From Sinorhizobium arboris LMG 14919 (GTDB lineage: Bacteria > Pseudomonadota > Alphaproteobacteria > Rhizobiales > Rhizobiaceae): a stretch of 64,000 bases of DNA. Numbering within the stretch: the first letter of the stretch is position 1; each line of letters opens with the position of its first letter. The notes beneath the pieces were generated by a model. The model saw only the letters and a list, made by a program, of their open reading frames with translations. It did not search any database and had not been told where the DNA came from. Location of the stretch: assembly GCF_000427465.1 (NCBI RefSeq), contig NZ_ATYB01000008.1:1116001-1180000 (forward strand), given 5' to 3'. Positions 44,501 to 53,176 of the stretch are shown piece after piece. The position numbers and the translations under genes were made by a program.

Positions 44501-45135
44501 TCCCGATGAACGCCGGTTGCCTGAGGCCTATCCGCATCGTCATCCCGCAAGGCACGATGCTTTCACCGCGCTATCCGGCGGCGGTCGTCGCCGGCAATGT
44601 CGAGGTGAGTCAGGCGGTCACCAACTGCCTCTTCGGCGCGGTCGAGGCGCAGGCGGCGGCGCAGGGAACGATGAACAACCTCACCTTCGGAAATGCCGGC
44701 TACCAGTATTACGAGACGATCTGCTCCGGCGCTCCGGCAGGCCCCGGCTATGACGGAGCCGACGCGGTTCACACCCATATGACCAATTCGCGCCTCACCG
44801 ACCCGGAAATCCTGGAGGCGCGCTTCCCGGTGGTGCTCGAGGACTTCCACATCCGCAAGGGCTCGGGCGGCCGCGGCAAATGGTCGGCGGGAGACGGCAC
44901 GCAGAGGACGATCCGGGCGCGTGAGCGGCTGGACTTCGCGATCCTTTCCGGCCATCGCCGCGTCCGGCCCTTCGGCCTGAAGGGCGGCGAGCCGGGCGAG
45001 CTCGGCCGCAACTCTGTCCGCCGCAACGACGGCCGCATCGAAGAGCTGCCGGGCTCAGCCCATACGGTCCTCGAGGCGGGCGAGGCGTTTACTGTCGTGA
45101 CGCCGACGGGCGGCGGCTATGGAAAGGCCTCGTAA
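41518..45135 (+). CDS. 5-oxoprolinase / hydantoinase A-B fusion
   Basis: The 1205-aa protein joins a HyuA-type half (about 1-690: [48 protein letters not shown], then [17 protein letters not shown]) to a HyuB-type half (about 700-1200: [40 protein letters not shown]). This is the length and order of ATP-dependent 5-oxoprolinase, which opens 5-oxoproline to glutamate. Closely related fusions act on hydantoins or are N-methylhydantoinases, so the substrate stays open. GAGGAA precedes the ATG. It stands alone, without separate transport genes. Confidence 0.93.
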   Translation: MSVAGAWDFWVDRGGTFTDVIGRDPAGSLHALKVLSENPGAYRDAAVHGIRQHLGLGSGEPVPPGLVGEVRMGTTVATNALLERKGERLALVTTRGFRDALRIGYQERKKIFATEIVKPEALYSDIVELDERVLADGTIERPLDEATARQALEGLRANGYGALAIVLMHAYRYPAHEAIVARIARSMGFEQVSVSHEVSPLVKYVGRGDTTVIDAYLSPVLGRYVAQVSEELDVARSGARLMFMMSSGGLTAAEMFQGKDAILSGPAGGVVGLARTGEAAGFDRVIGFDMGGTSTDVAHFDGEYERAFETEVAGVRVRAPMMLIHTVAAGGGSILHFDGERFRVGPDSAGANPGPACYRNGGPLAVTDANVMLGKLLPEHFPAIFGPEQNLPLDVETVRERFAALAAEIGDGRGPQDVADGFIRIAVANMVEAIKKISVSRGYDVTRYALNCFGGAGGQHACLVADALGMKSILLHPMSGLLSAYGMGLADIRATRQKALGVTLADSAPEALAALGQELQSECLAELEAQGIACERIRTHLRAHIRYAGTDTVLPVEATFPDRDDQARLRCEFERLHQRRFGFTAENKALVIDAVEVETVGGGAAEVEAEGLAATAGDVVANRRTRFYSQGAFHDAPVALRLEIGPGQKLTGPAIIIEANQTIVVEDGWQAELTAKDHIVLRRIKALPERTAIGTKADPVMLEIFNNLFMSIAEQMGVTLQNTAYSVNIKERLDFSCAVFDNRGNLVANAPHMPVHLGSMDASVATAIRENPVIHPGDVFLINAPYNGGTHLPDLTVCTPVFDDEARAIRFWVASRGHHADIGGISPGSMSPLATNIEEEGVYIDNFKLIDRGRFCEEELERLLSGARYPVRNILQNVNDLKAQVAANEKGVAELRKMIAQFGEDVVEAYMGHVQDNAAESVRRVLDRLPGGEFSYEMDQGCRIVVKISIDREGREATVDFTGTSEQRSDNFNAPEPVTRAAVLYVFRVLVEADIPMNAGCLRPIRIVIPQGTMLSPRYPAAVVAGNVEVSQAVTNCLFGAVEAQAAAQGTMNNLTFGNAGYQYYETICSGAPAGPGYDGADAVHTHMTNSRLTDPEILEARFPVVLEDFHIRKGSGGRGKWSAGDGTQRTIRARERLDFAILSGHRRVRPFGLKGGEPGELGRNSVRRNDGRIEELPGSAHTVLEAGEAFTVVTPTGGGYGKAS

Positions 45136-45203
45136 CGTCTAAACTGCATGGATTGCCCTCCCCGTTATGATCTGGGGAGAGGGGACTTAAAAGCGCGCGG
45201 CTT

Positions 45204-45256
45204 GCCCCTTCTCCCCGCCTGCGGGGAAAAGGTCGCGCGGCAGCAATGCGAGGGGC
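45204..45256. repeat. Short rhizobial palindromic repeat
   Basis: Outer arms GCCCCT (45204-45209) and AGGGGC (45251-45256) enclose an inner hairpin CCCCGCCTGCGGGG and a shared GGTCGCGCGGCAGC segment. Elements of this type are scattered between genes in Rhizobiales. It lies between convergent genes, where it may also end transcripts. Confidence 0.7.
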
Positions 45257-45273
45257 AGTAATCGAGCGGCAGC

Positions 45274-45840
45274 TCAGAGCGCTGCAAGGCAACGTTCGAC
45301 GCGGCTCCAGGTGAGCCGGGCGGCTTCGGAGTCATAATCGGCAAGCGTGGCGTCGGTGTAAATATGCCCGGCGCCCGGATAGATGAAAACCTCCAGATCC
45401 ACCGGCGTCCGTTCGGCGTCGGCACGCCAGGCGGCGACCTCGTCTGCCGGCTCGAAAACATCCGGGTCGGCGAGATGGACCTGCACCGGCAGCCCGCGCC
45501 GTGCATTCGCCGGAATTTCGGCAATGCTGTGCAGAAAGAGAATACCGGCCGTCTCGGGCCGCTTCGGCCAAAGGCTGGCAGCGACCGCAGCGCCCATCGA
45601 AAAACCACCGAGAACGGCATCGGCAGGCAGATCCGCGACCGCCCGCTCGGCGCGCTCGCAAAGGGTGCGCCAGCCGATCCCTTCTTTCAAGGCAAAGCCC
45701 TCCTCGATCGAGGAGGCGACTCGGCCTTCGTAGAGGTCCGGCGTGAAGACCTCGTGCCCTGCCACGGTCAGGCGCTCGGCAACGCCCCGCTCGAACGGGC
45801 GCAGCCCGTAGACGGAATGGAAGAGGATCACTGTCGCCAT
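45274..45840 (-). CDS. Dienelactone hydrolase family protein
   Basis: The 188-aa protein has the alpha/beta-hydrolase layout of dienelactone hydrolases: VILFHSVYGLRPFERGVAER, FTPDLYEG, a nucleophile elbow GGFSMGAAVAASLW with Ser81, an Asp in VHLADPDVFEPADE and His in YPGAGHIYTD. Classical enzymes have Cys at the nucleophile place; Ser forms occur in the wider family. AGGAG lies 8 nt before the ATG. The substrate is unknown. Confidence 0.88.
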   Translation of the reverse strand: MATVILFHSVYGLRPFERGVAERLTVAGHEVFTPDLYEGRVASSIEEGFALKEGIGWRTLCERAERAVADLPADAVLGGFSMGAAVAASLWPKRPETAGILFLHSIAEIPANARRGLPVQVHLADPDVFEPADEVAAWRADAERTPVDLEVFIYPGAGHIYTDATLADYDSEAARLTWSRVERCLAAL

Positions 45841-46206
45841 GAATCATGCTCCTGACGAGATGCACTTGAGCACGCCGGACCGACGGCGGCAATAGTCGTG
45901 TCGGTGGCGGCCTCAGGGGGGTGGTCGTGCACGGTCACGATCGGCGCCAGACGCGCATGGATTCATGAAGTCTTTGAGGTAATGGCGGCGCCCCCGAGGG
46001 AGGAGAAAGGGCGCCGCCTGTCGGTCGACTCTTCCGTCTGAGGGGAGGGGGAATGACGAGCCGACCCTCTTTCAGTCGCCTTCGGACGGAAAGCGACCGC
46101 GTTTAACGTGTCGACCTTCGGATGGTTCCGAAAAACGACCTCTCTTGGCCTGCGGTGAACGTGGATTGCTTCAAGGAGGGTCGGCGCGGCGGGGAGGAAA
46201 TAGCAA

Positions 46207-46264
46207 GCGAGGGTCGCAGAGCGATGCAGATGGGGCTGGGGCGGCGTCGCTCTGCGACCCTCGC
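46207..46264. repeat. Perfect 18-bp inverted repeat
   Basis: GCGAGGGTCGCAGAGCGA (46207-46224) and its exact complement TCGCTCTGCGACCCTCGC (46247-46264) flank a G-rich 22-nt loop. Such a stem is extremely stable in RNA. No long T-run follows on either strand. It could be a structured RNA, an intergenic palindromic repeat or a transcription barrier. Confidence 0.75.
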
Positions 46265-46344
46265 GCGCCCGGGCGGCAGTTTGGGGCTTTCCGTTGTCCC
46301 GTGAACGCGCAACCATCGGCATATGTGACGGGAACTTGGCACGC

Positions 46345-46390
46345 AACGGTCCTAGGACCTATGGCAGAGAGCATCGGACTAAGGTCTTAG
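46345..46390. repeat. Palindromic element B (CCTAGGACC dyad)
   Basis: AACGGTCCTAGGACCTATGG, 9 nt of spacer, then TCGGACTAAGGTCTTAG repeats the plan of element A at 9401-9449: the left cores start 29 and 28 nt before the AAGGTC cores. GGTCCTAGGACC itself is a 12-bp palindrome. This suggests a conserved regulator site or promoter. Confidence 0.55.
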
Positions 46391-46424
46391 CGCATTTTGA
46401 AGGAAAGTGCGTAACTTCAAAGAC

Positions 46425-46895
46425 CTAGACGGGAACGGCGGTGGAATATTTGACGCTCTTCAGGGCGAAGTGGGAGGACGAGTTCGCGACCGCCTCGTGG
46501 GTGAGGATGCCGCGCATAAGCAGGCGCTCGTAATCGGCGACATCGGCAACGAGGACCCGCAGCAGGTAATCCCAGTCGCCCGACATGGAATAGCATTCGA
46601 GAACCTCCTCATGGCTTTCCACGAAGCGTTCGAAATTGCGCCGGGCCACCGGATCATGGGACTTCATGCGTACCTGGCAGAAGACGTTCAAGCCGCGTCC
46701 GACCAGGTCGGGATTGACGAGGCTGACGGTCTTTACCAGCACCCCCGCCGTCTCCAGGGCCTTGATGCGCCGCCAGCACGACGCCGGTGAGGCGCCGACC
46801 GCCTCCGCCAGGGCGGCATGGCTGATGTCGCCCCGTTCCTGAAGGATTCCTAGAATTTTTCGGTCGATCGCGTCGAGATTGAATGAATTCATCAT
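46425..46895 (-). CDS. Lrp/AsnC family transcriptional regulator
   Basis: The 156-aa protein has the AsnC helix-turn-helix (AIDRKILGILQERGDISHAA, VGASPASCWRRIKALETAGV) and a C-terminal RAM/ligand domain (CYSMSGDWDYLLRVLVADVA, DYERLLMRGILT). It is divergent from the fused 2-oxoacid dehydrogenase E1 gene and probably activates it in response to an amino acid. GGAGAG precedes ATG 46895; a second ATG at 46892 is also possible. Confidence 0.92.
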   Translation of the reverse strand: MMNSFNLDAIDRKILGILQERGDISHAALAEAVGASPASCWRRIKALETAGVLVKTVSLVNPDLVGRGLNVFCQVRMKSHDPVARRNFERFVESHEEVLECYSMSGDWDYLLRVLVADVADYERLLMRGILTHEAVANSSSHFALKSVKYSTAVPV

Positions 46896-46910
46896 ATATC
46901 TCTCCAAACC

Positions 46911-46962
46911 GAAACGTTTTCATCAGAGCCTAGCCAAAATAAGATGAGATTGAAACCGTTTT
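46911..46962. promoter_or_regulatory. Repeated GAAAC-GTTTT sites in the asnC-E1 gap
   Basis: GAAACGTTTT (46911-46920) and GAAACCGTTTT (46952-46962) are near-identical, partly symmetrical, and start 41 nt apart, close to four DNA turns. Lrp-type regulators bind several phased sites, so these are candidate operators for the AsnC protein. This is inferred from position and symmetry. Confidence 0.45.
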
Positions 46963-47012
46963 GCGCGTCGAGCGGCGTAGTCTTGGTTTCGGACGAACTG
47001 GAGGAGACCCGG

Positions 47013-49091
47013 ATGCCCCAAGCCGCACTCAAAAAGGACCGGCGCAACGCACCGGATGAGAGCATCGACTGGAAGAGGGTCGTGCAGCTTCTGCTCCTGT
47101 CGCGCGAGCTCGACGAGATGGAGGAACAGCGTCTCGTTCCGGAGAAGAAGGTCCTCTACCAGTTCTCCGCGCGCGGCCATGACATGGCGCAGATTCTCCT
47201 CGGACTTCACCTCACGGGCAGGCACGACGCGGCATGCGGCTATTACCGCTCGCGCCCGCTGCTGCTTGCGCTGGGCGTCGACCCCGTCGACGCGCTCGGC
47301 TCTGCGATGGGACGCGCGGGCGGATACTCCGACGGCCGCGACATCGGCGTCGTCTTCAACTATCCAAATCCCCACGGGGCCTCGGCCCTGCCGATGTGCG
47401 GCGGGGTCGGCACGCAGTATACGCCGACGGCCGGCTGGGCGCAGGCGATCACCTATTTCAGCGAAGTCCTTGGAAAAGAGGAATATCGGAACGACATTGC
47501 CGTCGTGCTGGGCGGTGACGGGTCGGTCGCCTCGAACGGCTTCTGGTCCGCGCTGACCATCGCGACGACGCAGGGCCTGCCGCTGCTGTTCTATATAGAA
47601 GACAACGGTTTCGGCATCTCGGTTCCCTCGAGCTTTCAGACGCCCGAAGGCAACATCGCCGGCAATCTCGCCGGCTGGAAGAATTTGACCGTTCTCGACG
47701 GCGACGGCTCGGATCCGGAAGAGGCCGCCCGACTGACGAAAGGCGCCGTGGAGCTGGTGCGTGAAGGGCGAATGCCGGTGCTGCTGAGGCTTGAGGTGCC
47801 TCGCCTCGAAGGTCACAGCTTCCAGGACACCCAGACCTACAAGAGCGAGGAGCTCGTCAGGAGCGAATGGGCGCACGATCCGCTGCCGCGGCTGAGGGAC
47901 TATCTCGTGCCTGCCATGCTCAGCGCGGAGGAATGGAACGAGATAGCGCGGACCGCAAAGGCTGCCGCCGAACGGGCGCGCGTCGAGGCCGAATCCCGGC
48001 CGGTCGCCGACCCTGAAACCGTCACCAGCCATGTCTTCTTCGAAGGGCAAATGCAGGTCATGGGCGGTCAGCACTCTGCCGGCTACCTGCCGCCGGAAAC
48101 GACGGAGACGGCGGCGAGCGACGGCCAGCGGATCAACATGGTGACGGCGATCCGCCGCACGCTCGATTACGAGATGTCGGTGAACGAACGGGTCGTCCTC
48201 TTCGGCGAGGACATCGGCCCGAAGGGCGGCGTCCATGCCGTAACGCTCGGGCTGCAGGAGAAATACGGTGCCCACCGCGTCTTCGACACGTCGTTGTCGG
48301 AGGAGGGCATCATCGGCCGGGCCGTCGGGATGGCGCTCGCGGGCCTCGTGCCCGTACCGGAAATCCAGTTCCGCAAATATGCCGAGCCCGCGATCGAGCA
48401 GCTCAATGATTGCGGCACGATCCGTTGGCGGACCAGCAACCGCTTCGCCGCGCCGATCGTCGTGCGCATGGCTGGCGGCTTCTTCAAATGCGGCGATCCG
48501 TGGCACAGCCAGACGAACGAGGTCGCCTTCGTCCACCAGCCCGGCTGGAGGATCGCCGTTCCCTCCAACGCCGAGGATGCGGTGGGGCTCCTGCGCACCG
48601 CCTTGCGCGGCAACGATCCGGCGATCTTCTTCGAGCATCGGGCCATGCTCGACCACCCCTGGGCGCGGCGACCCTATCCCGGCGATTCTTTCGCCCTGCC
48701 TTTCGGCAAAGCGAAGTTCACGCGGCAAGGCGGCGACATCACCATCGTCACCTGGGGTGCCATGGTACCTCGCTGCGAAGAGGCGGCGGAAGGGATCTCC
48801 GCCGATGTGATCGATCTCAGAACCCTGATGCCCTGGGACAGGGAAACGGTCATCGCCTCCGTGCGCCGCACCCGCCGATGCCTTGTCGTCCACGAGGACC
48901 TCGGAACTGCGGGTTTCGGCGCGGAAATTGCCGCAGCCGTCGCCGACGAAGCCTTCATCGAGCTCGATGCGCCGGTCTCGCGGCTGACCATGCCGGATAT
49001 TCCCAGCCCCCATAATCCTGTTCTGCTCGACTGGGTGGTCCCCTCGACGGAACGGATCCGCAAGAAGATCACCGATCTGCTGGAGTTCTGA
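47013..49091 (+). CDS. Fused E1 alpha-beta subunit of a 2-oxoacid dehydrogenase complex
   Basis: The 692-aa protein joins an E1-alpha half (about 1-330; ThDP motif in GGDGSVASNGFWSALTIATT, IEDNGFGIS) to an E1-beta half (about 370-690; VNERVVLFGEDIGPKGGVHA, FDTSLSEEGIIGRAVGMALA, FRKYAEPAIEQLN). It decarboxylates a branched-chain 2-oxoacid or related substrate and passes the acyl group to E2, encoded 2 nt downstream. Fused forms are known for branched-chain and acetoin-type complexes. GGAGGAGA precedes ATG 47013. No E3 gene follows, so the complex must borrow dihydrolipoyl dehydrogenase from elsewhere. Confidence 0.92.
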   Translation: MPQAALKKDRRNAPDESIDWKRVVQLLLLSRELDEMEEQRLVPEKKVLYQFSARGHDMAQILLGLHLTGRHDAACGYYRSRPLLLALGVDPVDALGSAMGRAGGYSDGRDIGVVFNYPNPHGASALPMCGGVGTQYTPTAGWAQAITYFSEVLGKEEYRNDIAVVLGGDGSVASNGFWSALTIATTQGLPLLFYIEDNGFGISVPSSFQTPEGNIAGNLAGWKNLTVLDGDGSDPEEAARLTKGAVELVREGRMPVLLRLEVPRLEGHSFQDTQTYKSEELVRSEWAHDPLPRLRDYLVPAMLSAEEWNEIARTAKAAAERARVEAESRPVADPETVTSHVFFEGQMQVMGGQHSAGYLPPETTETAASDGQRINMVTAIRRTLDYEMSVNERVVLFGEDIGPKGGVHAVTLGLQEKYGAHRVFDTSLSEEGIIGRAVGMALAGLVPVPEIQFRKYAEPAIEQLNDCGTIRWRTSNRFAAPIVVRMAGGFFKCGDPWHSQTNEVAFVHQPGWRIAVPSNAEDAVGLLRTALRGNDPAIFFEHRAMLDHPWARRPYPGDSFALPFGKAKFTRQGGDITIVTWGAMVPRCEEAAEGISADVIDLRTLMPWDRETVIASVRRTRRCLVVHEDLGTAGFGAEIAAAVADEAFIELDAPVSRLTMPDIPSPHNPVLLDWVVPSTERIRKKITDLLEF

Positions 49092-49093
49092 GC

Positions 49094-50242
49094 ATGGGCG
49101 ACCTCATCGACATCCAGGCTCCTCTGGAGCAGGAAGGGACAAAGGCGGTCGTTCGCAACTGGCTGAGGGCGATCGGCGAGACCGTGAAGGCGGGCGATCC
49201 GCTGGTCGAGCTCGAAACCGACAAGGTGACTCAGGAGGTCGGAGCCCCCGCCGACGGGGTGCTCGCGGAAGTCCTGATGCAGAGCGGTGACGACGCCATC
49301 CCCGGCGCCGTTCTCGGCCGGATCGGCAGCCAGGCCACCGAGGCCGGAAATGCGCCGCATTACTCGCCCGCCGTGCGCCATGCAGCGGAAGAATATGGGC
49401 TCGACCCGGCGACCGTCGCCGGCACCGGCCGAGGCGGCCGCGTCACGCGCGCCGACATGGACAGGGCGTTTGCGGCGCGACAGGAGGGGCCTGCTTCGGG
49501 CGCGACAGGGACCGAAGGCAGGGGAGCGGCCCCGAGGTCGCGCAGGATACCGCATAGCGGCATGCGCGCCGCGATCGCCGAACATATGCTCAACTCCGTC
49601 ACGAGGGCGCCGCATGTTACGGCCGTCTTCGAGGCCGATTTCTCCGCGGTGATGCGTCATCGGGACGAGCATGGGAAGAGGCTTGCGGCCAGAGGGATCA
49701 AGCTCTCCTATACGGCTTATGTGGTTTCGGCCTGCGTGGCGGCGATGCGCGCGGTCCCCGAGGTGAACAGCCGCTGGCACGAGGATGCGCTCGAAGTGTA
49801 TGAGGACATCAATATCGGTGTCGGGATCTCACTTGCGGACAAGGGGCTGGTCGTGCCGGTCATCCATCGGGCGCAGGACCTGTCGCTTGCCGAGATCGCG
49901 GCCCGGCTGCAGGATCTGGCGACGCGCGCGCGTTCGAATGCGCTCTCCCATGCGGAGGTAACGGGCGGCACCTTCACCATTTCCAATCATGGCGTCTCCG
50001 GATCGCTGCTCGCGGCGCCGATCATCATCAACCAGCCGCAATCGGCGATCCTCGGCGTGGGCAAGCTCGACAAGCGGGTGGTCGTCCGAGAGGTGGACGG
50101 CGCCGACACGATCCAGATACGTCCGATGGCCTATGTGTCGCTGACGATCGACCATCGTGCCCTGGACGGCCACCAGACGAATGCGTGGCTGACGCATTTC
50201 GTCCGCGCGATCGAGACCTGGCCTACTGAACGTGGCCGATAA
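49094..50242 (+). CDS. E2 dihydrolipoamide acyltransferase
   Basis: The 382-aa protein has one lipoyl domain (Lys in VELETDKVTQEVGAPADGVL), a peripheral-subunit-binding domain (YSPAVRHAAEEYGLDPATVA, GTGRGGRVTRADM) and the acyltransferase core ending in the catalytic SLTIDHRALDGHQTNAWLTH (His and Asp). It forms the core of the 2-oxoacid dehydrogenase complex together with the fused E1 just upstream. One lipoyl domain and short length fit branched-chain-type E2. Confidence 0.93.
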   Translation: MGDLIDIQAPLEQEGTKAVVRNWLRAIGETVKAGDPLVELETDKVTQEVGAPADGVLAEVLMQSGDDAIPGAVLGRIGSQATEAGNAPHYSPAVRHAAEEYGLDPATVAGTGRGGRVTRADMDRAFAARQEGPASGATGTEGRGAAPRSRRIPHSGMRAAIAEHMLNSVTRAPHVTAVFEADFSAVMRHRDEHGKRLAARGIKLSYTAYVVSACVAAMRAVPEVNSRWHEDALEVYEDINIGVGISLADKGLVVPVIHRAQDLSLAEIAARLQDLATRARSNALSHAEVTGGTFTISNHGVSGSLLAAPIIINQPQSAILGVGKLDKRVVVREVDGADTIQIRPMAYVSLTIDHRALDGHQTNAWLTHFVRAIETWPTERGR

Positions 50243-50345
50243 CGTCCCGCAGATTGAAGTGCTACGGCGATCTTTGCGCGTCTGATAGGACGCGCGGCGC
50301 TGCAGGTGATCCTCCCGGCCCCTGATCATCGCCCGAAACGGCGAT

Positions 50346-50359
50346 TGAAATCGATTACA
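50346..50359. promoter_or_regulatory. LacI-family operator
   Basis: TGAAATCGATTACA fits the LacI/GalR palindrome TGNAANCGNTTNCA exactly. It is 41 nt upstream of the sugar-binding-protein start, and the operon encodes its own LacI-type regulator (55118-56125), the likely ligand-responsive repressor. Confidence 0.75.
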
Positions 50360-50399
50360 TTTTCTGGCTTCATGTGCCGGCAAGATTTGGGAGGATCTT

Positions 50400-51422
50400 A
50401 TGAGGAAATTCATCGCATTTGCGCTGGGCACCGTTGCTTCCATCGTCCTGTCTGCAACCGCATACGCCGAGACTTTCAAGATCGGTCTTTCCAACGGCTG
50501 GGTCGGCAGCGAGTGGCGCACCCAGATGATCGACGAAGCGAAGGCCGCGGCTGCGAAATGGAAGGAAAAGGGCGTCGATGTGGAGGTCTCGGTCCAGAGC
50601 GCCAATGTCGACGTGCCGGGCCAGATCGCGCATATTCGCAACTTCATCGCGGAAGGCGTGAATGCCATTATCGTCAACCCGAACAGCCCGACCGCTTTCG
50701 ATCCGATCTTCGCCCAGGCCAAGGAAGCCGGCATACTGGTGATCGCCACCGACGCGGAAGTCTCTTCGCCGGATGCGATCTATGTCGGCATCGACCAGAC
50801 CGCCTGGGGTGCGGCGGGCGCCAAGTGGCTGGCCGAGACGCTCGGCGGCAAGGGCAAGGTGGTCGCGATCAACGGTGTCGCCGGCCATCCGGCAAACGAA
50901 ATGCGCGTGGCCGGTTACAAGAGTGTCTTCAAGGAAAATCCGGATATTCAGGTCGTCAACGAGGTCAACGCCAACTGGGACCAGGCGCAGGGCCAGCAGG
51001 CGATGCAGAACATTCTCGCAACCTATCCGGACATCAATGGCGTGCTGGTGCAGGACGGTATGGCGGCCGGCGCCTGGAAATCGATCATGGACGCCGGCAA
51101 GACCGGCCAGATCGCGGCAACCGGCGAAATCCGCAAGGACTTCATCGACCTCTGGATCAAGGAAAAGCTGAACTCGGGCGCGACCGTCAACCCGCCGGGC
51201 GTCATGGCCAGCGCGCTCAACGTCGCCGTTTTGATGCTGCAGGGTAAGGAACTGAAGGAGCCGGCAAAGGCCGGGCAGTACGGCAATGCGCTCTATCTGC
51301 CGATCCCCTTCATCGACTCGAAGAATGTTGCCGAGGCCGCAAAGCAAATAGAGGGAAAGCCCGGCTATTATTCCTATACGAGCTCGCTTTCGATCGAAGA
51401 GGCGGAAGCGCTTTTCAAGTGA
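50400..51422 (+). CDS. Sugar ABC transporter substrate-binding protein (RbsB-like)
   Basis: The 340-aa exported protein has a signal peptide (IAFALGTVASIVLSATAYAE) and the type I periplasmic binding fold: KIGLSNGWVGSEWRTQMIDE, NAIIVNPNSPTAFDPIF, AINGVAGHPANEMRVAGYKS and GVLVQDGMAAGAWKSIMDAG. It delivers a sugar or polyol to the transporter encoded downstream. GGGAGG is just before the ATG. The 248-nt gap to the ATPase gene holds a palindromic repeat. Confidence 0.93.
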   Translation: MRKFIAFALGTVASIVLSATAYAETFKIGLSNGWVGSEWRTQMIDEAKAAAAKWKEKGVDVEVSVQSANVDVPGQIAHIRNFIAEGVNAIIVNPNSPTAFDPIFAQAKEAGILVIATDAEVSSPDAIYVGIDQTAWGAAGAKWLAETLGGKGKVVAINGVAGHPANEMRVAGYKSVFKENPDIQVVNEVNANWDQAQGQQAMQNILATYPDINGVLVQDGMAAGAWKSIMDAGKTGQIAATGEIRKDFIDLWIKEKLNSGATVNPPGVMASALNVAVLMLQGKELKEPAKAGQYGNALYLPIPFIDSKNVAEAAKQIEGKPGYYSYTSSLSIEEAEALFK

Positions 51423-51510
51423 GCCTTCCGGCGCGTGCCGCGGTGCCTGCAAATCCTGTTGGACGAGGGGTCCGCGGCAGTGGCGTCATGGCTTTGACGC
51501 ATTCATTCTT

Positions 51511-51626
51511 CCTCATTCCAGTGCCTGTCACAGGGATTCGGCGGCGCCGCGTCTGCGGCGCGGGAGAATTCTTCCGGCCTAATGACTTGGGCTAGCTGGA
51601 TTCCTGTGACGAGCACAGGAATGAGG
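51511..51626. repeat. Intergenic palindromic repeat element within the sugar ABC operon
   Basis: CCTCATTCCAGTGCCTGTCA at 51511 and TGACGAGCACAGGAATGAGG at 51607 are the outer parts of two 29-nt inverted arms (51511-51539 and 51598-51626) with few mismatches. A GC-rich inner hairpin lies at about 51540-51565. The size (about 116 bp) and double-palindrome plan fit rhizobial RIME-like intergenic elements. Inside this operon it may stabilise the binding-protein message. Confidence 0.65.
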
Positions 51627-51670
51627 ATCGGAGGAGAGCCTCCCCAAACCAGGCGAACGGACGAGTTTCC

Positions 51671-53176
51671 ATGTCGAAGTTGAAACTGAGCGGCGTAAGC
51701 AAGGCTTACGGTGCGACCTTGGCGCTCCGCCGTGGCGATTTCGAGGTCATGGCCGGCGAGGTCCATGTCCTCATGGGTTCCAACGGCTCGGGGAAGAGCA
51801 CGCTCTGCAAGGTCATTGCGGGCAGCGTGCGGCCCGATAGCGGCAGGATCCTGGTCGACGACCAGCCGGTGACGATCACCGGACCGCGCTCGGCGCGAGC
51901 TCACGGGATCGGCATCTTCTACCAGGAACTCAGCCTCGCGGCCCATCGCTCGGTCGAGGAGAACATCTCGCTGGGCAGGCTCCCGGTCAAATCCGGCATC
52001 TTCGTGGATCGGGCGGAGCTCCGGCAACGCGCTGCGCGCTATATCGGCCTGTTTGACGGCGTATCCGGTGAGGGGTTTGCCGCCGACACGCTCGTCGGCA
52101 ACCTGCGGCCGGACCAGCGTCAGCTCGTAGAGATCATGAAAGCGCTGGCGAGCGAGGCGCCGCTCCTCATCTTCGACGAGCCCACCTCGGCTCTCGATCG
52201 CGTCCAGGTGGAGCGCTTCTTCGAGATCCTGCGCGATCTTAAGCGTCGCGGGCGCGGCATCATTTTCATTTCGCACCGCATGGACGAGATCAGGGCGATT
52301 GGCGACCGCGTCACCATCATCCGCGACGGCGAGACCATCACGACGCTCAACCTGAGCGACACCGACGCGGCAACCGTTATCCGGCTGATGGTCGGTGGTG
52401 CTGGCGACATGCCGGCCTCGCAATCGTCAGTGCCGGCGGTGATAGAGGGGCAGGGAGGCGCAGCGCTGACCGTGCGCAATCTTTCCGGCCGCGGCTTTCG
52501 CGACGTGAGCTTCGAGGTCATCAGGGGCGAGATCCTCGGTTTCGGCGGTCTGCACGGCCAGGGTCAGTCGGCGGTGCTCAGGTCGATCTTCGGCGCCGGC
52601 CCGGTTGCCTCCGGCGAAATCCTGATCGGCGACGGCCGCTTCGACGCCTCGAGCCCGCGCGACGCGATCCGGCGCGGCTGCGCCTACGTCTCCGGCGACC
52701 GCGCCCGCGACGGGGTCATTAGCGGCCGGCCGATCATCGAGAACGTCACGCCGATCCATTATCTGCGCGACCGGCTGATGATCGCGCGGCCGGGCAAGCT
52801 GCGCGCCAGGGTAGCGCCGGCGCTGGAAAGCATGCACACCAAATTTGCGAGTCTCTTCCACCCGATCAGTTCGCTTTCGGGCGGCAACCAGCAGAAAGTG
52901 ATCATCGCCCGCTGGCTGATCGACCGGCCGGATGTGCTGCTGCTCGACGATCCGACCAAGGGCATCGACCTGTCGGCCAAGGCGGACCTTTTCGCGCTGA
53001 TCCGGCAATTGGCGGCAGCAGGCCTCGGCATCGTCCTCTATTCCTCGGAGGATGCCGAACTGCTCGGCAATGCCAACCGCATCCTTGTCTTCAACGGCGG
53101 ATCGGTCAGCCGCGAGCTCACCGGGGCGGACCGCACCCGCTACAATCTATATCAAGCCGCTTACGAGGCCGCGTGA
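51671..53176 (+). CDS. Sugar ABC transporter ATP-binding protein (RbsA/MglA-like)
   Basis: The 501-aa protein has two ABC domains. The first has Walker A GSNGSGKST and Walker B LLIFDEPTSALD, with a degenerate signature (LRPDQRQLVEIMKAL). The second has a degenerate Walker A (GLHGQGQSA), a good signature LSGGNQQKVIIARWL and LLLDDPTKGID. Such an unequal pair is normal for carbohydrate importers of the CUT2 class. Its TGA overlaps the next ATG by 1 nt. Confidence 0.94.
   Translation: MSKLKLSGVSKAYGATLALRRGDFEVMAGEVHVLMGSNGSGKSTLCKVIAGSVRPDSGRILVDDQPVTITGPRSARAHGIGIFYQELSLAAHRSVEENISLGRLPVKSGIFVDRAELRQRAARYIGLFDGVSGEGFAADTLVGNLRPDQRQLVEIMKALASEAPLLIFDEPTSALDRVQVERFFEILRDLKRRGRGIIFISHRMDEIRAIGDRVTIIRDGETITTLNLSDTDAATVIRLMVGGAGDMPASQSSVPAVIEGQGGAALTVRNLSGRGFRDVSFEVIRGEILGFGGLHGQGQSAVLRSIFGAGPVASGEILIGDGRFDASSPRDAIRRGCAYVSGDRARDGVISGRPIIENVTPIHYLRDRLMIARPGKLRARVAPALESMHTKFASLFHPISSLSGGNQQKVIIARWLIDRPDVLLLDDPTKGIDLSAKADLFALIRQLAAAGLGIVLYSSEDAELLGNANRILVFNGGSVSRELTGADRTRYNLYQAAYEAA

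Larger units (their letters stand above)
45841..46424. other. Non-coding interval with hairpin and CCTAGGACC dyad
   Basis: I see no credible gene in these 584 nt. Open frames exist on the minus strand (for example 45963-46346) but have the composition of chance GC-rich frames. Structures present are the perfect 18-bp hairpin at 46207-46264 and element B at 46345-46390. The two could form a small-RNA unit read on the minus strand. Confidence 0.5.

Noticed and set aside
42730..44550. Minus-strand frame of about 600 codons opposite the oxoprolinase
   Set aside because: The plus-strand protein is conserved throughout; the antisense frame has no start signal or family features.
45963..46346. Minus-strand open frame in the 45.8-46.4 kb gap
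   Set aside because: Arg/Pro-rich chance composition; the perfect hairpin inside it explains its repeated codons.
46923..49013. Minus-strand frame of nearly 700 codons opposite the E1 fusion
   Set aside because: It is a shadow of a strongly conserved E1 alpha-beta gene.
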